Positions 36,577-45,438 of a DNA stretch of 64,000 nucleotides are shown piece by piece (the stretch's first letter is position 1; each line of letters opens with the position of its first letter). Origin of the DNA: CAMDBL01 sp964498125 (lineage in GTDB: Bacteria > Pseudomonadota > Alphaproteobacteria > Rhizobiales > Hyphomicrobiaceae). The notes under the pieces were generated by a model. The model saw only the letters and a program-made list of their open reading frames with translations. It searched no databases and was not told the origin of the DNA. Position numbers and translations under genes: made by a program. Location: assembly GCA_964498125.1 (NCBI GenBank), contig CAZCGE010000044.1:1-64000 (forward strand). Direction: 5' to 3'.

Positions 36577-37568
36577 GGCGTGACTGCCTCCCGGGCGGCA
36601 GGCTTGCCAAGGGCAAAGCAAGCAGCTCGCGAGGCGCCCGCCGCGATGAGTTCGGGGCGCTGGTTTTGGCACTGGTCGAATGCCAGTGGACAGCGCGGAT
36701 TGAAAGCACAGCCCTTCGGGATCTCGTTGAGGCGGGGCATGGTGCCAGGGATCTGCTCCAGGCGCGTGCGCGCCCCTTCCAGCGACGGGATCGAGCCCAT
36801 CAGACCCTTGGTGTAGGGGTGTTGTGGGCGCTGGATGACTTCGCGCACGGGGCCGATCTCGACGATGCGGCCAGCGTACATCACGGCGACGCGGTCGGCC
36901 GTCTCGGCGATGACACCCATATCGTGGGTGATGAGAATGACCGCCGTGCCCTTGTCGCGCGTCAGCCGCTTAAGTACCGCAATCACCTGCGCCTGCACGG
37001 AAACATCGAGCGCCGTCGTCGGCTCGTCGGCGATCACCAGCTCGGGCCCGGCGGCCAGCGCCAGCGCAATCACCACGCGCTGGCGCATGCCGCCCGAGAA
37101 CTCGTGCGGATAGGCGCCGAGCCGCTCGGCGGCCGCTGGGATGCCCACCTCGACCAGCAGCGCCAGGGTTCGCCTTCGTGCCTCATCGGCGGTCACATCG
37201 TGATGGGTCCGGATCGTTTCGACGATCTGCCGGCCGATCGGATAGAGCGGATTGAGCGACGTCAGCGGATCCTGGAACACCATGCCGATGCGGGCGCCGC
37301 GGATGCGGCGGATATCAGCGGGCGACAATGTGTCGATGCGCTGCCCAGTGAGCCAGACCTCGCCACCGCCGATGCGGCCCGGCGGCTCCAAGAGGCGAAT
37401 GATGGCGGCGCCGGTCAACGACTTGCCGGCGCCGGACTCACCGACGATGCCGAGCACCTCGCCGGCCGCGACATCGAACGAGACGCCGTCGACCGCGCGC
37501 AAAGTGCCGCGTCGCGTTGGGAACTCGACAGTCAGGTCTCGCACCGAGAGCAGCGGGGTGGGGGCCAT
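36573..37568 (-). CDS. dppD: Dipeptide ABC transporter ATP-binding protein, DppD/OppD type
   Basis: A 331-residue ABC ATPase. Walker A is in IVGESGAGKSLTGAA, the signature is EFSGGMRQRVVIALAL and Walker B is in ELVIADEPTTALD. The C-terminal CAFNPRCPLAFDQC is the oligopeptide-transporter cysteine cluster. It pairs with DppF as the heterodimeric motor. The start ATG at 37568 lies 5 bases after the stop of the permease gene. Confidence 0.92.
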   Translation of the reverse strand: MAPTPLLSVRDLTVEFPTRRGTLRAVDGVSFDVAAGEVLGIVGESGAGKSLTGAAIIRLLEPPGRIGGGEVWLTGQRIDTLSPADIRRIRGARIGMVFQDPLTSLNPLYPIGRQIVETIRTHHDVTADEARRRTLALLVEVGIPAAAERLGAYPHEFSGGMRQRVVIALALAAGPELVIADEPTTALDVSVQAQVIAVLKRLTRDKGTAVILITHDMGVIAETADRVAVMYAGRIVEIGPVREVIQRPQHPYTKGLMGSIPSLEGARTRLEQIPGTMPRLNEIPKGCAFNPRCPLAFDQCQNQRPELIAAGASRAACFALGKPAAREAVTP

Positions 37569-37573
37569 CGCGC

Positions 37574-38575
37574 CTATCTCAGCTTCGGATTGAGCGCGTC
37601 GCGCAGCCAGTCGCCGAGCAGGTTGACCGACAGCGACAGCGCCAGCAGGGCGAGCGAGGGATAGAGCAGGATCCACCATTCGCCCGAGGCAATATATTCT
37701 TGGCCGACGCGGATCAGCGTGCCGAGCGATGGCTTGGTCGGAGGCACGCCGACACCGAGGAACGACAGCGTCGCCTCCGAGATGATGGCGAGCGCGAGCC
37801 CGAGCGTGGCGATGACCAGCACCGGCCCGACCACATTCGGCAGCACATGCCGCACCATGATGATTGCCGGATTGAGCCCGATGATGCGCGCCGCCTGCAC
37901 GTACTCCTTGTTGCGCTCCACCATGGTCACGCCGCGCACCGTGCGCGCGTACTGCGGCCATGCCGACAGGCCGATGGAGAGCACCAGAACGCTCAGGGCC
38001 GCCTGCTCGTGGGCCTGCGGCGGCAGGAAGCCCTTGACGATGCCGAACACCATCAGCGCCACCAGGATCGAGGGGAAGGTCAGCTGCACGTCGGCGATGC
38101 GCATGATGACGCTGTCGGCGAGGCCACCGCGATAACCGGCCAGCAGGCCCAGGGTGACGCCGATTCCGGCGGCGAAAATCACCGAGGCGAAGCCCACCAG
38201 CAGCGAGATGCGTGAGCCATAGAGGATGACGGACAGGACGTCGCGACCCTGGTCGTCGGTGCCGAGCAGGAAAGTATTGCCGGTGTACTGGTTCTTGGCG
38301 AGTGGCGGCGTCTTGCCATCCATCAGATTGAGACTGGCGGGATCGAACGGGTTTTGCGGCGCGAGGATTGGCGCCAGCAGGGCCGCGAGCACGATGATGA
38401 CCAGCACGGCGGCGGAGATCATGACCAGCGGCGAGCGGAGGAAGGAATAGATGAGATCGCTGTCGAGGATGCGGGCGAGGGAACTGGGGTCAGACCCTTC
38501 ACCTCGACGGTCATTGATCAATAGAGATGGTCCGTTTAAGGGGTCTGACCCCGGCGGCGTATCGCGCTCACTCAT
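37574..38575 (-). CDS. dppC: Dipeptide ABC transporter permease, DppC type
   Basis: A 333-residue inner-membrane permease with about six TM segments and the EAA-like motif region AARIIGLNPAIIMVRHVLPN. The first ~32 residues are unusual: they are encoded largely by the palindromic GGGGTCAGACC element at 38486-38552. The segments GSDPLNGPS and GEGSDPSS come from the two arms. No alternative ATG, GTG or TTG lies between the element and the first TM segment, so the repeat appears to be translated. Start is 10 bases after dppB. Confidence 0.9.
   Translation of the reverse strand: MSERDTPPGSDPLNGPSLLINDRRGEGSDPSSLARILDSDLIYSFLRSPLVMISAAVLVIIVLAALLAPILAPQNPFDPASLNLMDGKTPPLAKNQYTGNTFLLGTDDQGRDVLSVILYGSRISLLVGFASVIFAAGIGVTLGLLAGYRGGLADSVIMRIADVQLTFPSILVALMVFGIVKGFLPPQAHEQAALSVLVLSIGLSAWPQYARTVRGVTMVERNKEYVQAARIIGLNPAIIMVRHVLPNVVGPVLVIATLGLALAIISEATLSFLGVGVPPTKPSLGTLIRVGQEYIASGEWWILLYPSLALLALSLSVNLLGDWLRDALNPKLR
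38486..38552. repeat. GGGGTCAGACCC palindromic element inside dppC
   Basis: GGGGTCAGACCC (38486-38497) and the inverted GGGGTCTGACCCC (38540-38552) bound a 42-base spacer. The same arm sequences recur at 58130-58197 and twice at 63209-63337. Here the element is part of the dppC coding sequence near its N-terminus, unlike the intergenic copies. Confidence 0.85.
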
Positions 38576-38585
38576 ACCACCAGCC

Positions 38586-39569
38586 TCACTGCGTCGCCGC
38601 GGCGCGATCGATCCTGAGGCGCGGATCGACGACGTAGTAGAGCAGATCCACGACTAGGTTCAGGACAACGAAAATCAGCGCCACCAGCAGCAGGTAGGTC
38701 GACATGACGGGAATGTCGACGAACTGCACGGCATCGATGAACAACAGCCCGACGCCCGGCCACTGGAACACGGTCTCGGTAATGATGGCGAAGGCGACGA
38801 TGGCGCCCAGTTGCAGGCCTGTCACGGTAATGACAGGCACCAGCGTATTCTTCAGAGCGTGGCCGAAATTGATGGCGCGGTTCGAGAGACCGCGCGCATG
38901 GGCAAACTTGATATAGTCGGTGCGCAGCACCTCGAGCATCTCGGCCCTGACCAGCCGCATGATCAGCGTCATCTGGAACAGCCCGAGCGTGATCGCCGGC
39001 AGCACCAGCGAGGCGCGCCCCGACGGCGTCAGCAGGCCGGTCGACCACCAGCCGAGCTTGATAACGTCGCCGCGTCCGTAGCTCGGCAGCCAGCGCAATT
39101 CGACCGCGAACAGATAGATCAAGCCGATGCCGATCAGGAACGTCGGCAGCGAGACGCCGATCAGGCTCAAAGCCATGATGACGCGTGACAGCGCACTGTC
39201 GCGGTGCAGCGCCGTGTAGACCCCGAGGCCGATGCCGAGGGTCAGGGCAAAGGCGGCTGAGAACAGCGCCAGCTCCAGCGTCGCCGGCAGGCGCTCCGCG
39301 ATCAGTGTCGAGACCTTGCGCGCCTGCCGGTAGGAGACGCCGAACTCGCCGCGCACGGCGTTGCCGATGAAGCGGACGAACTGCAGCGGCACCGGCTGGT
39401 CGAGGCCGAGGCGCCGCGTCGCCTCCGCCCGGTCCGCCAGCGTCGCTTCCTGCCCCATCATGTTGCCGACCGGGTCGCCGACGTAGCGGAACATCGAGAA
39501 CGCCACGAGCCCCACCACCAGCATCACGAGCATGGCCTGCAGCAGGCGGCGGATGATGAAGGCGAGCAT
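38586..39569 (-). CDS. dppB: Dipeptide ABC transporter permease, DppB type
   Basis: A 327-residue inner-membrane permease. It opens MLAFIIRRLLQAMLVMLVVG and has the EAA-like segment TDYIKFAHARGLSNRAINFG (residues ~205-224). Six TM segments are visible. ATG 39569 gives the expected N-terminus; a longer frame upstream runs into palindromes. It is separated from dppA by the tandem hairpins at 39582-39658. Confidence 0.92.
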   Translation of the reverse strand: MLAFIIRRLLQAMLVMLVVGLVAFSMFRYVGDPVGNMMGQEATLADRAEATRRLGLDQPVPLQFVRFIGNAVRGEFGVSYRQARKVSTLIAERLPATLELALFSAAFALTLGIGLGVYTALHRDSALSRVIMALSLIGVSLPTFLIGIGLIYLFAVELRWLPSYGRGDVIKLGWWSTGLLTPSGRASLVLPAITLGLFQMTLIMRLVRAEMLEVLRTDYIKFAHARGLSNRAINFGHALKNTLVPVITVTGLQLGAIVAFAIITETVFQWPGVGLLFIDAVQFVDIPVMSTYLLLVALIFVVLNLVVDLLYYVVDPRLRIDRAAATQ

Positions 39570-39581
39570 GGAAGACCAGCC

Positions 39582-39658
39582 GTAGGGCGCAATAGCTTTA
39601 GCGTATTGCGCCGTTTCGAGGCAGCATCGGTGCAATACGCTGCGCTATTGCACCCTAC
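39582..39658. repeat. Tandem hairpins with GCAATA arms between dppA and dppB
   Basis: Two adjacent perfect 9-bp stems occur: GGCGCAATA/TATTGCGCC (39586-39594, 39604-39612) and GGTGCAATA/TATTGCACC (39629-39637, 39646-39654). The outer GTAGGG (39582-39587) and CCCTAC (39653-39658) also pair. The element reaches into the dppA stop codon. It could stabilise the dppA transcript end and lower expression of the membrane genes downstream. Confidence 0.85.
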
Positions 39659-41238
39659 TTCGCGAACTTGAACTCCTTGACCCAGACGATATTGTCCGGA
39701 TGCACCTTTATATCCAGCGCCGCCTTCATGCCCCAGGCGTTTACCTGATGGTGGATCGGGATGTAGATGACCTCGCCCTGTACCACCTGCCAGATCTGGG
39801 CGATCGTTCCGTTGCGTTTCTCCAGGTCCACCTCGGAGGACAGTGACTGGATTTTTTCGTCGATCGTTGGATTCGAGTAGCGGGTGCCGTTCCAGCTGCC
39901 GAACTTGTCCTTCTGCGTATGATAGAGGAAGGTGAAAATGTACTCGCTGTCGTACGGCGCCACGCCCCAGCCGAGCAGATAGAAATCGATCTCGCGCTTC
40001 TGCAGCTGCGGGAAATGCAACGACTTGGAGCGCGCGTCCAGCGTCACCTTGACGCCGATTTGGCCGAGCATGCCGACCACGGCCTGGCAGATCTTGTCAT
40101 CGTTGAGGTAGCGATCGTTCGGGCAGTGCAGCGTGATGCCGAAGCCTTGACCGTAGCCGGCTTCGGCCACCAGCGCCTTTGCCTTGGCGACATCGCGCGC
40201 CGGGATCGTATCGAGTGCCTTGGTGTAGCCGTTGACGAATGGCGGAGAAAGAACTCCAGCCGGCTCCGCCTGACCGGCCATCACCACCTTGCGGATCGCG
40301 TGGCGGTCGATCGCCATGTTCATGGCCTGGCGCACGCGCAGATCGGCGAACGGGTTCCGGCCCTTGACGTCGGCGAACTTCAGCTCCGTGTCGCCGACGT
40401 TCAGTCCTAGGAAGATGGTGCGGTTCTCGGGCCCGGCGTTGACGCGCAGGCCCTGGGTGGCGCCGACGCGGGCGATGTCCTGCACCGGCATGTCCTGGAC
40501 GATGTCGACCTCGCCGGAGAGCAGCGCGGCGACGCGGGTCGGCGCCGACTTGATGACGGTGAAGGTGAGTTCGGAAACCTCGAGCGGGTAGGTGCCCTTG
40601 CCCCAGTAGGCGTCGTTCCGTTTCAGCACGGTCTTGACGTCGGGCTCGCGGCTGACCAGCGCATAGGGTCCGGTGCCGTTGGCGTTGCGGACGGCGAACG
40701 TCTCTTCCTTACTGGCGAAATTCTGTGGTGCCGTCGCCTTGTTCTTCTCCGACCACGCCTTGCTCATCATGAACATGTTGGTGAGATATTGTACGAGCAA
40801 AGGGCTTGGGCCCTTGGTCTTCACGTGCACCGTCGTGTCATCGACCTTGACCACGTCGTCGACGGCGGTCAGCAAGCCTTTCATGTCCGAGGTCGGCAAT
40901 AACGCCCGCTTCAGCGAGAAGACGACATCGTCGGCGGTGAACGCCGTGCCGTCGTGGAACTTGACGTTGGCTCGCAGCTTGAACTCCCACACCTTGGGAT
41001 CGCTGGTGATCTTCCAGGAGGTGGCCAGCGTCGGGATCAGCGAGCCGCTCGGATGGCGGCGGACCAGTGGCTCGTAGATCTGGTGGTTGAGATTGTGCGT
41101 TGGCCCTTCGTTCTGCGCGTGCGGGTCCAGCGTCAGCGCGTCGCCCGAGCGGGCGAGCTTGAGTGTGGTGGCGGCGGCGGACGTTGCCGTGATTGCAGCA
41201 ACGGCGATCGCCAAGCCGAGGAATTTTGCGGTGCACAT
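39655..41238 (-). CDS. dppA: Dipeptide ABC transporter periplasmic binding protein, DppA type
   Basis: A 527-residue solute receptor of the SBP_bac_5 family. The ATG at 41238 has AAGGGAG upstream and a signal peptide (MCTAKFLGLAIAVAAITATS, cleaved near SAAATT). Family motifs are TLDPHAQNEGPTHNLNHQIY, EPLVRR and VWEFKLRANVKFHDGTAFTA. First gene of the minus-strand dppABCDF operon, which is complete. Specificity for peptides is inferred. Confidence 0.9.
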   Translation of the reverse strand: MCTAKFLGLAIAVAAITATSAAATTLKLARSGDALTLDPHAQNEGPTHNLNHQIYEPLVRRHPSGSLIPTLATSWKITSDPKVWEFKLRANVKFHDGTAFTADDVVFSLKRALLPTSDMKGLLTAVDDVVKVDDTTVHVKTKGPSPLLVQYLTNMFMMSKAWSEKNKATAPQNFASKEETFAVRNANGTGPYALVSREPDVKTVLKRNDAYWGKGTYPLEVSELTFTVIKSAPTRVAALLSGEVDIVQDMPVQDIARVGATQGLRVNAGPENRTIFLGLNVGDTELKFADVKGRNPFADLRVRQAMNMAIDRHAIRKVVMAGQAEPAGVLSPPFVNGYTKALDTIPARDVAKAKALVAEAGYGQGFGITLHCPNDRYLNDDKICQAVVGMLGQIGVKVTLDARSKSLHFPQLQKREIDFYLLGWGVAPYDSEYIFTFLYHTQKDKFGSWNGTRYSNPTIDEKIQSLSSEVDLEKRNGTIAQIWQVVQGEVIYIPIHHQVNAWGMKAALDIKVHPDNIVWVKEFKFAK

Positions 41239-41380
41239 GGCAGGCTCCCTTGGAGACATGATGCCGATGCGACAGGGAACCACCTCCGTAAGTGCATGGC
41301 AAGGTGCGTGACGCGGATTGACAGATGTGTCGGGGCGCGGGTTTGTCGTTCCTTCGATGGGAGGCATCCAGCAACGGTTC

Positions 41381-41410
41381 TTGTCCAACTTTCCCGCGGC
41401 ATGCTAGCCT
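41381..41410 (+). promoter_or_regulatory. Weak candidate promoter of the branched-chain-type ABC operon
   Basis: TTGTCC (41381-41386) and TAGCCT (41405-41410) with an 18-base spacer lie 78 bases before the binding-protein start, in the 250-base divergent gap to dppA. Both boxes deviate from consensus, so this is tentative. Confidence 0.3.
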
Positions 41411-41488
41411 TATGGTGAGTTGAACGCCGCGCTCGAGCGAGCCCGCCTGAAGGGGCCGCGAACAATCAGACAGACTTGGGAGGCTGCT

Positions 41489-42727
41489 ATGACTTTGACA
41501 CGGCTGCGCGCTGGGATATTCGCCGGTGTGACGGGTATCCTGGCGGTGCTGGGCGCGGCGGGGAACAGTCTCGCCCAAACCGGCCCGATTAAGATCGGTC
41601 TGCTGGTGCCCCTGACTGGCCCCTTGGCGACGCCGGGCAAGGACATGGTCGACGGCTTCAAGCTCTATTGGGAGGAGGTCAAGGACCAGGCCGGCGGCCG
41701 CAAGGTCGAGTATGTGATCGCCGACACCACCTGCAATCCGGACCAGGCCATCACCCAGGCGCGCCGCCTCGTGCACCAGGAGAAGGTGCACCTGCTGATC
41801 GGGCCGCTGTGTGGGCACGAGGGCCCGGCCGTGGCGCAGGTCAGCAAGGAAACCGGCATACCGCTGATCATGGATACCGCCGGTGCCGACAGCGTGACGA
41901 AGTGGGATCGGACACCGACCGTGGTGCGTACCGCGGTGTCGGCCAGCCAGATCGGCCACCCGTTCGGCGACTATCTTTACAAGGAGCTGGGCGCCCGTAA
42001 CGTCACCTTCATCGCCCAGGACTACACCTGGGGCCACGAGGTGGCGCTCGGCATGGTCGAGACCTTCAAGCTGGCCGGCGGCAAGATCGCCAAGATCATC
42101 TGGAACCCGATCGGCACCAAGGACTATGGCCCGACCGTCGCCTCGATCGATCCGACATCGGATGCCGTCGTCGCCGTCGTGGTCGGTGCCGACCGCATCC
42201 GCATGTTCGAGGCCTGGTTCAGCTTCGGCATGGACAAGAAGTTCAAGATCTACGGCGGCTACTGGATGCACCAGGATGCGCTGCCGCAGATGGACGACCG
42301 CGCCATCGGCATGATCGGCAACTCGCTGCACTACGCCGCCGGCCTCGACACGCCGCAAAACAAGAAATTCGTCGATGCCTTCGCGACCAAGTACAAGCGC
42401 CTGCCGTCGTGGTTCTCGGAGAGTGCCTACACGGCGAGCCTGTGGACCAAGACCGCGATCGACCAGATCAAGGGCAACGTCGAGGACAAGGCGGCGTTCC
42501 TGAAGGCCATGCGTGGCCTGGAGATCGACGCGCCGCGCGGCAAGCTCAAGCTCGACGCCTACGACAACCCGATCCAGAACGTCTACATCACGAAAATCCA
42601 GAAGATCAAACATCCCGCCCTCGGCGAGGTTCTGACCAACGTGCCGATCAAGACCTATCCGGCCGTGTCGCAATTCTGGACCTGGACACCCGAGGAGTTT
42701 TTGAAGAAGGGGCCGTATAAGAGGTAA
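41489..42727 (+). CDS. Branched-chain-amino-acid-type ABC binding protein
   Basis: A 412-residue periplasmic receptor of the LivK/urea-type family. A signal peptide ends NSLAQ (about residue 30). The mature protein opens PIKIGLLVPLTGPLATPGKD and later has LLIGPLCGHEGPAVAQV. GGGAGG lies 5-8 bases before ATG 41489. It heads a five-gene operon with two permeases and two ATPases. Ligand is not fixed by sequence; relatives bind amino acids, amides or aromatic acids. Confidence 0.88.
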   Translation: MTLTRLRAGIFAGVTGILAVLGAAGNSLAQTGPIKIGLLVPLTGPLATPGKDMVDGFKLYWEEVKDQAGGRKVEYVIADTTCNPDQAITQARRLVHQEKVHLLIGPLCGHEGPAVAQVSKETGIPLIMDTAGADSVTKWDRTPTVVRTAVSASQIGHPFGDYLYKELGARNVTFIAQDYTWGHEVALGMVETFKLAGGKIAKIIWNPIGTKDYGPTVASIDPTSDAVVAVVVGADRIRMFEAWFSFGMDKKFKIYGGYWMHQDALPQMDDRAIGMIGNSLHYAAGLDTPQNKKFVDAFATKYKRLPSWFSESAYTASLWTKTAIDQIKGNVEDKAAFLKAMRGLEIDAPRGKLKLDAYDNPIQNVYITKIQKIKHPALGEVLTNVPIKTYPAVSQFWTWTPEEFLKKGPYKR

Positions 42728-42748
42728 ATGTGGCAATAAGCACGTGGT

Positions 42749-42839
42749 TGTCATCCCGGCACTTGTTGCCGGGCCCATCCATCCGCGTGCACCTGAACCT
42801 GCGGGACGATGGATCCCGGTGACAAGCACCGGGATGACA
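42749..42839. repeat. Dispersed palindrome, TCATCCCG family (copy 2)
   Basis: GTCATCCCGG at about 42750 pairs with CCGGGATGAC (42829-42838). Internal CCCGGCACTTGTTGCCGGG and ATGGATCCCGG segments give smaller hairpins. It fills the gap between the binding-protein gene and the first permease. Such hairpins often follow binding-protein genes and keep their mRNA more stable. Confidence 0.75.
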
Positions 42840-42872
42840 GCCGCATAAGACATCCTCTTGCACCGGCCCCGC

Positions 42873-43733
42873 ATGTCCAACACCATCCTGCAGGCGTTCA
42901 ACGGCATCTCGTTCGCCGCCCTGCTGTTCCTGCTCGCCAGCGGCTTCACCATCAGCTTCGGCCTGATGCGCGTGGTCAACATGGCGCACGGCGCCTACTA
43001 CCTGATCGGCGGCTACATCGGCCTGTCGGTGGCGCGCATGTCCGGCAGCTTCACGTTGGCCGTGCTGGTCGGCGGGCTGGCGACCATCCCGATCGGATTC
43101 CTCGTCGATCGCTTTCTGCTGCGGCGCGTCGGCGAGAATCACCTGGCGCAAGTGCTGCTGACGGTCGGCGTCGCCTTCGTCATCGGCGATCTGGCGCTGC
43201 ACATCTGGGGCGGCGACAATCTCAAGGTGCCGATTCCAATCTGGCTGCGCGGCGCCAGCGAGCTGCCCGGCGGCATGATCTATCCGACCTACCGTCTGCT
43301 GCTGATCGCCCTCGGTGTCCTGGTCGGCCTGGCGCTGTGGCTACTTTACCGCAAGACGCAGATCGGCGCCGTGGTGCGCGCCGGCGTCGATGATCGCGAG
43401 ATCGTCAGCGCCAACGGCATCAACATCGACTTGCTGTTCGTCATGGTCTCGGCGCTGGCCTCGTTTCTCGCCGGCATGGCCGGCGTGGTCGGCGGCGCCT
43501 TCCTGACGCTCTATCCGGGGGCGGAGTGGGAGATCCTGGTCTATGCGCTGGTGGTCGTCATCTTCGGCGGGCTCGGCAGCCTGGAGGGGGCCATGATCGG
43601 GGCGCTGATCGTCGGCCTGCTCGACGCCTATGGCCGCTGGCTGCTGCCCGAGTTCTCCTATTTCGTGCTGTTCGGGCCGATGGCCATGCTGATGCTGGTC
43701 AAGCCGCAGGGCATTTTCGGGCGGGAGGGCTGA
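42873..43733 (+). CDS. livH: Branched-chain-amino-acid-type ABC permease (LivH type)
   Basis: A 286-residue membrane protein with about eight TM segments. The family signature LASGFTISFGLMRVVNMAHG occurs near residues 22-41, and GALIVGLLDAYGRWLLPEF lies near the C-terminus. ATG 42873 is used rather than TTG 42858. LivM follows two bases after the stop. Confidence 0.9.
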   Translation: MSNTILQAFNGISFAALLFLLASGFTISFGLMRVVNMAHGAYYLIGGYIGLSVARMSGSFTLAVLVGGLATIPIGFLVDRFLLRRVGENHLAQVLLTVGVAFVIGDLALHIWGGDNLKVPIPIWLRGASELPGGMIYPTYRLLLIALGVLVGLALWLLYRKTQIGAVVRAGVDDREIVSANGINIDLLFVMVSALASFLAGMAGVVGGAFLTLYPGAEWEILVYALVVVIFGGLGSLEGAMIGALIVGLLDAYGRWLLPEFSYFVLFGPMAMLMLVKPQGIFGREG

Positions 43734-43735
43734 GC

Positions 43736-44686
43736 ATGCTCAAACCTCGAACGCTGCTCGCGCTCGTCGCACTGGCCGCCGCTCTGCTGGCGCCGCTCGC
43801 CGTCGGCCAATACTGGATGACGCTGCTCACCCAGATCTACATCTTCGGGCTGTTGGCGCTGGCTGTCGACCTGCTGCTCGGCCACACCGGGCTCTACTCG
43901 TTGTGCCACGCCTCGTTCTTCGCCGTCGCCGCCTATACGGTCGCCATCCTGGAGGTGCGCCACGGCGTGCCGACGCTCATCGCCGCCCCAGCCGGCATCA
44001 TCGCCGGCACGCTGCTCGCCGCCATCTTCGGCATCGCCGTGCGCACCCGCGGGGTCTATTTCATCCTGATCACCATTGCGCTCGGCTACATCGTCTGGGG
44101 CGCGGCCTACCGCTGGGCCTCCTTCACCGGCGGCGACAACGGCATCACCAATGTGCCGGCGCCGGCGATCGGCGGCATCAGCGCGCAATCGCAGACCGCC
44201 TACTATTACGTCACGGTCGCGGTCATTCTTGCCTGCGCGGCCCTCTACCGCGTCATCATCGCCTCGCCCTTCGGCCTGTCGCTGCGCGGCATCAAGGCCA
44301 GCGAGTCGCGCATGACGAGTCTCGGCTACCGCACCACGCTGCATCTCTACGCCGCGTTCGTGCTGTCCGGGCTGATCGCCAGCCTCGCCGGCGTACTCTA
44401 CGTCTACTACAACCGCTTCGTGAACCCGGTGTCGGCCTCGTTCCAGATTTCGGTCGAGATCACACTGATGGCCATCGTCGGTGGCACCGGCACGATCATC
44501 GGCCCGTTCATCGGCGCCGGGATCTTCCTGGGTTTGCGAAACTGGGTGTCGAGCTTCTTCGTGCTGCATGCCGCGGTGATGGGCGTCGTCTTCATCGTCA
44601 CCGTCCTGTTTGCGCCGCAGGGCGTCGTCGGGCTGTTCAACCGCCTGGTCCGCCGCGAACCAGAGGCGGGAGGCAAGGCGCCATGA
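43736..44686 (+). CDS. livM: Branched-chain-amino-acid-type ABC permease (LivM type)
   Basis: A 316-residue membrane protein. DLLLGHTGLYSLCHASFFAV (residues ~43-62) is the typical LivM region and RGVYFILITIALGYIVWG the next. The stop overlaps the ATPase start (ATGA). Eight to nine TM segments are visible. Confidence 0.9.
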   Translation: MLKPRTLLALVALAAALLAPLAVGQYWMTLLTQIYIFGLLALAVDLLLGHTGLYSLCHASFFAVAAYTVAILEVRHGVPTLIAAPAGIIAGTLLAAIFGIAVRTRGVYFILITIALGYIVWGAAYRWASFTGGDNGITNVPAPAIGGISAQSQTAYYYVTVAVILACAALYRVIIASPFGLSLRGIKASESRMTSLGYRTTLHLYAAFVLSGLIASLAGVLYVYYNRFVNPVSASFQISVEITLMAIVGGTGTIIGPFIGAGIFLGLRNWVSSFFVLHAAVMGVVFIVTVLFAPQGVVGLFNRLVRREPEAGGKAP

Positions 44687-45438
44687 CCGCTGCCGCCGCA
44701 CCCGCGATCGAGGTCGACAACGTCGCCAAGATTTTCGGCGGGCTGCACGCCGTCGACGGGGTCTCGCTGACCGTGGCGCCCGGCGAGCGGCGCGCCCTGA
44801 TCGGGCCCAACGGCGCCGGCAAGACGACGCTGTTCCATTGCATCACCGGCACATTGCGCCCGACCTCGGGCCATGTCCGCCTGTTCGGCCAGGACGTCAC
44901 CCGCCTGCCCGAGCATGCCCGCACCGCGCTCGGCATGGGGCGCACGTTCCAGATCACCAACGTCTTCGCCGACCTGACGCTGACGGAGAACCTGGCTCTC
45001 GCCATCATCGGCGCCAGCGCGCGCAAGTGGGTCGTGCACCGGCCGCTCACGGCCTATCCGGAGGTCCGCGAACAGGCCTTGCGGGGTCTTGCCGCCGTCG
45101 GCCTCGCCGACCGCGCCGATCACGCCGTGAAGCTCCTCTCCTACGGCGAGCGCCGCCAGCTGGAGCTGGCTTTGGCGCTCAACACCAGCCCCAAGGTGCT
45201 GTTTCTCGACGAGCCCTGTGCCGGCCTCTCACCCAGCGAGCGGCAGCGGATCTTCGCCATGGTGCGGGCGCTGCCGCGCTCCATCACGCTGGTGATGATC
45301 GAGCACGACATGGACGTGGCGCTGGGCCTGGCCGACCGCGTCACGGTGCTGCACCGCGGCAAGGTGATGGCGGAGGGCAAGCCCGACGAAATCCAGGCCG
45401 ACCCTCGTGTGCGGGATGTATATTTTGGCCATGTCTGA
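44683..45438 (+). CDS. livG: Branched-chain-amino-acid-type ABC ATPase (LivG type)
   Basis: A 251-residue ABC ATPase. Walker A is LIGPNGAGKTTLFHCITG (residues ~41-58), the signature is LLSYGERRQLELALAL and Walker B is VLFLDEPCAGLSP. The VxYFGxx ending (RDVYFGHV) is standard for LivG. Starts in the LivM stop and overlaps the next gene by 8 bases. Confidence 0.92.
   Translation: MTAAAAPAIEVDNVAKIFGGLHAVDGVSLTVAPGERRALIGPNGAGKTTLFHCITGTLRPTSGHVRLFGQDVTRLPEHARTALGMGRTFQITNVFADLTLTENLALAIIGASARKWVVHRPLTAYPEVREQALRGLAAVGLADRADHAVKLLSYGERRQLELALALNTSPKVLFLDEPCAGLSPSERQRIFAMVRALPRSITLVMIEHDMDVALGLADRVTVLHRGKVMAEGKPDEIQADPRVRDVYFGHV

Noticed and set aside
40838..42982. 714-codon minus-strand frame across dppA and the liv binding protein gene
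   Set aside because: It is antisense to the plus-strand binding-protein gene and runs in another frame of dppA. The peptide has no domain; high-GC shadow.
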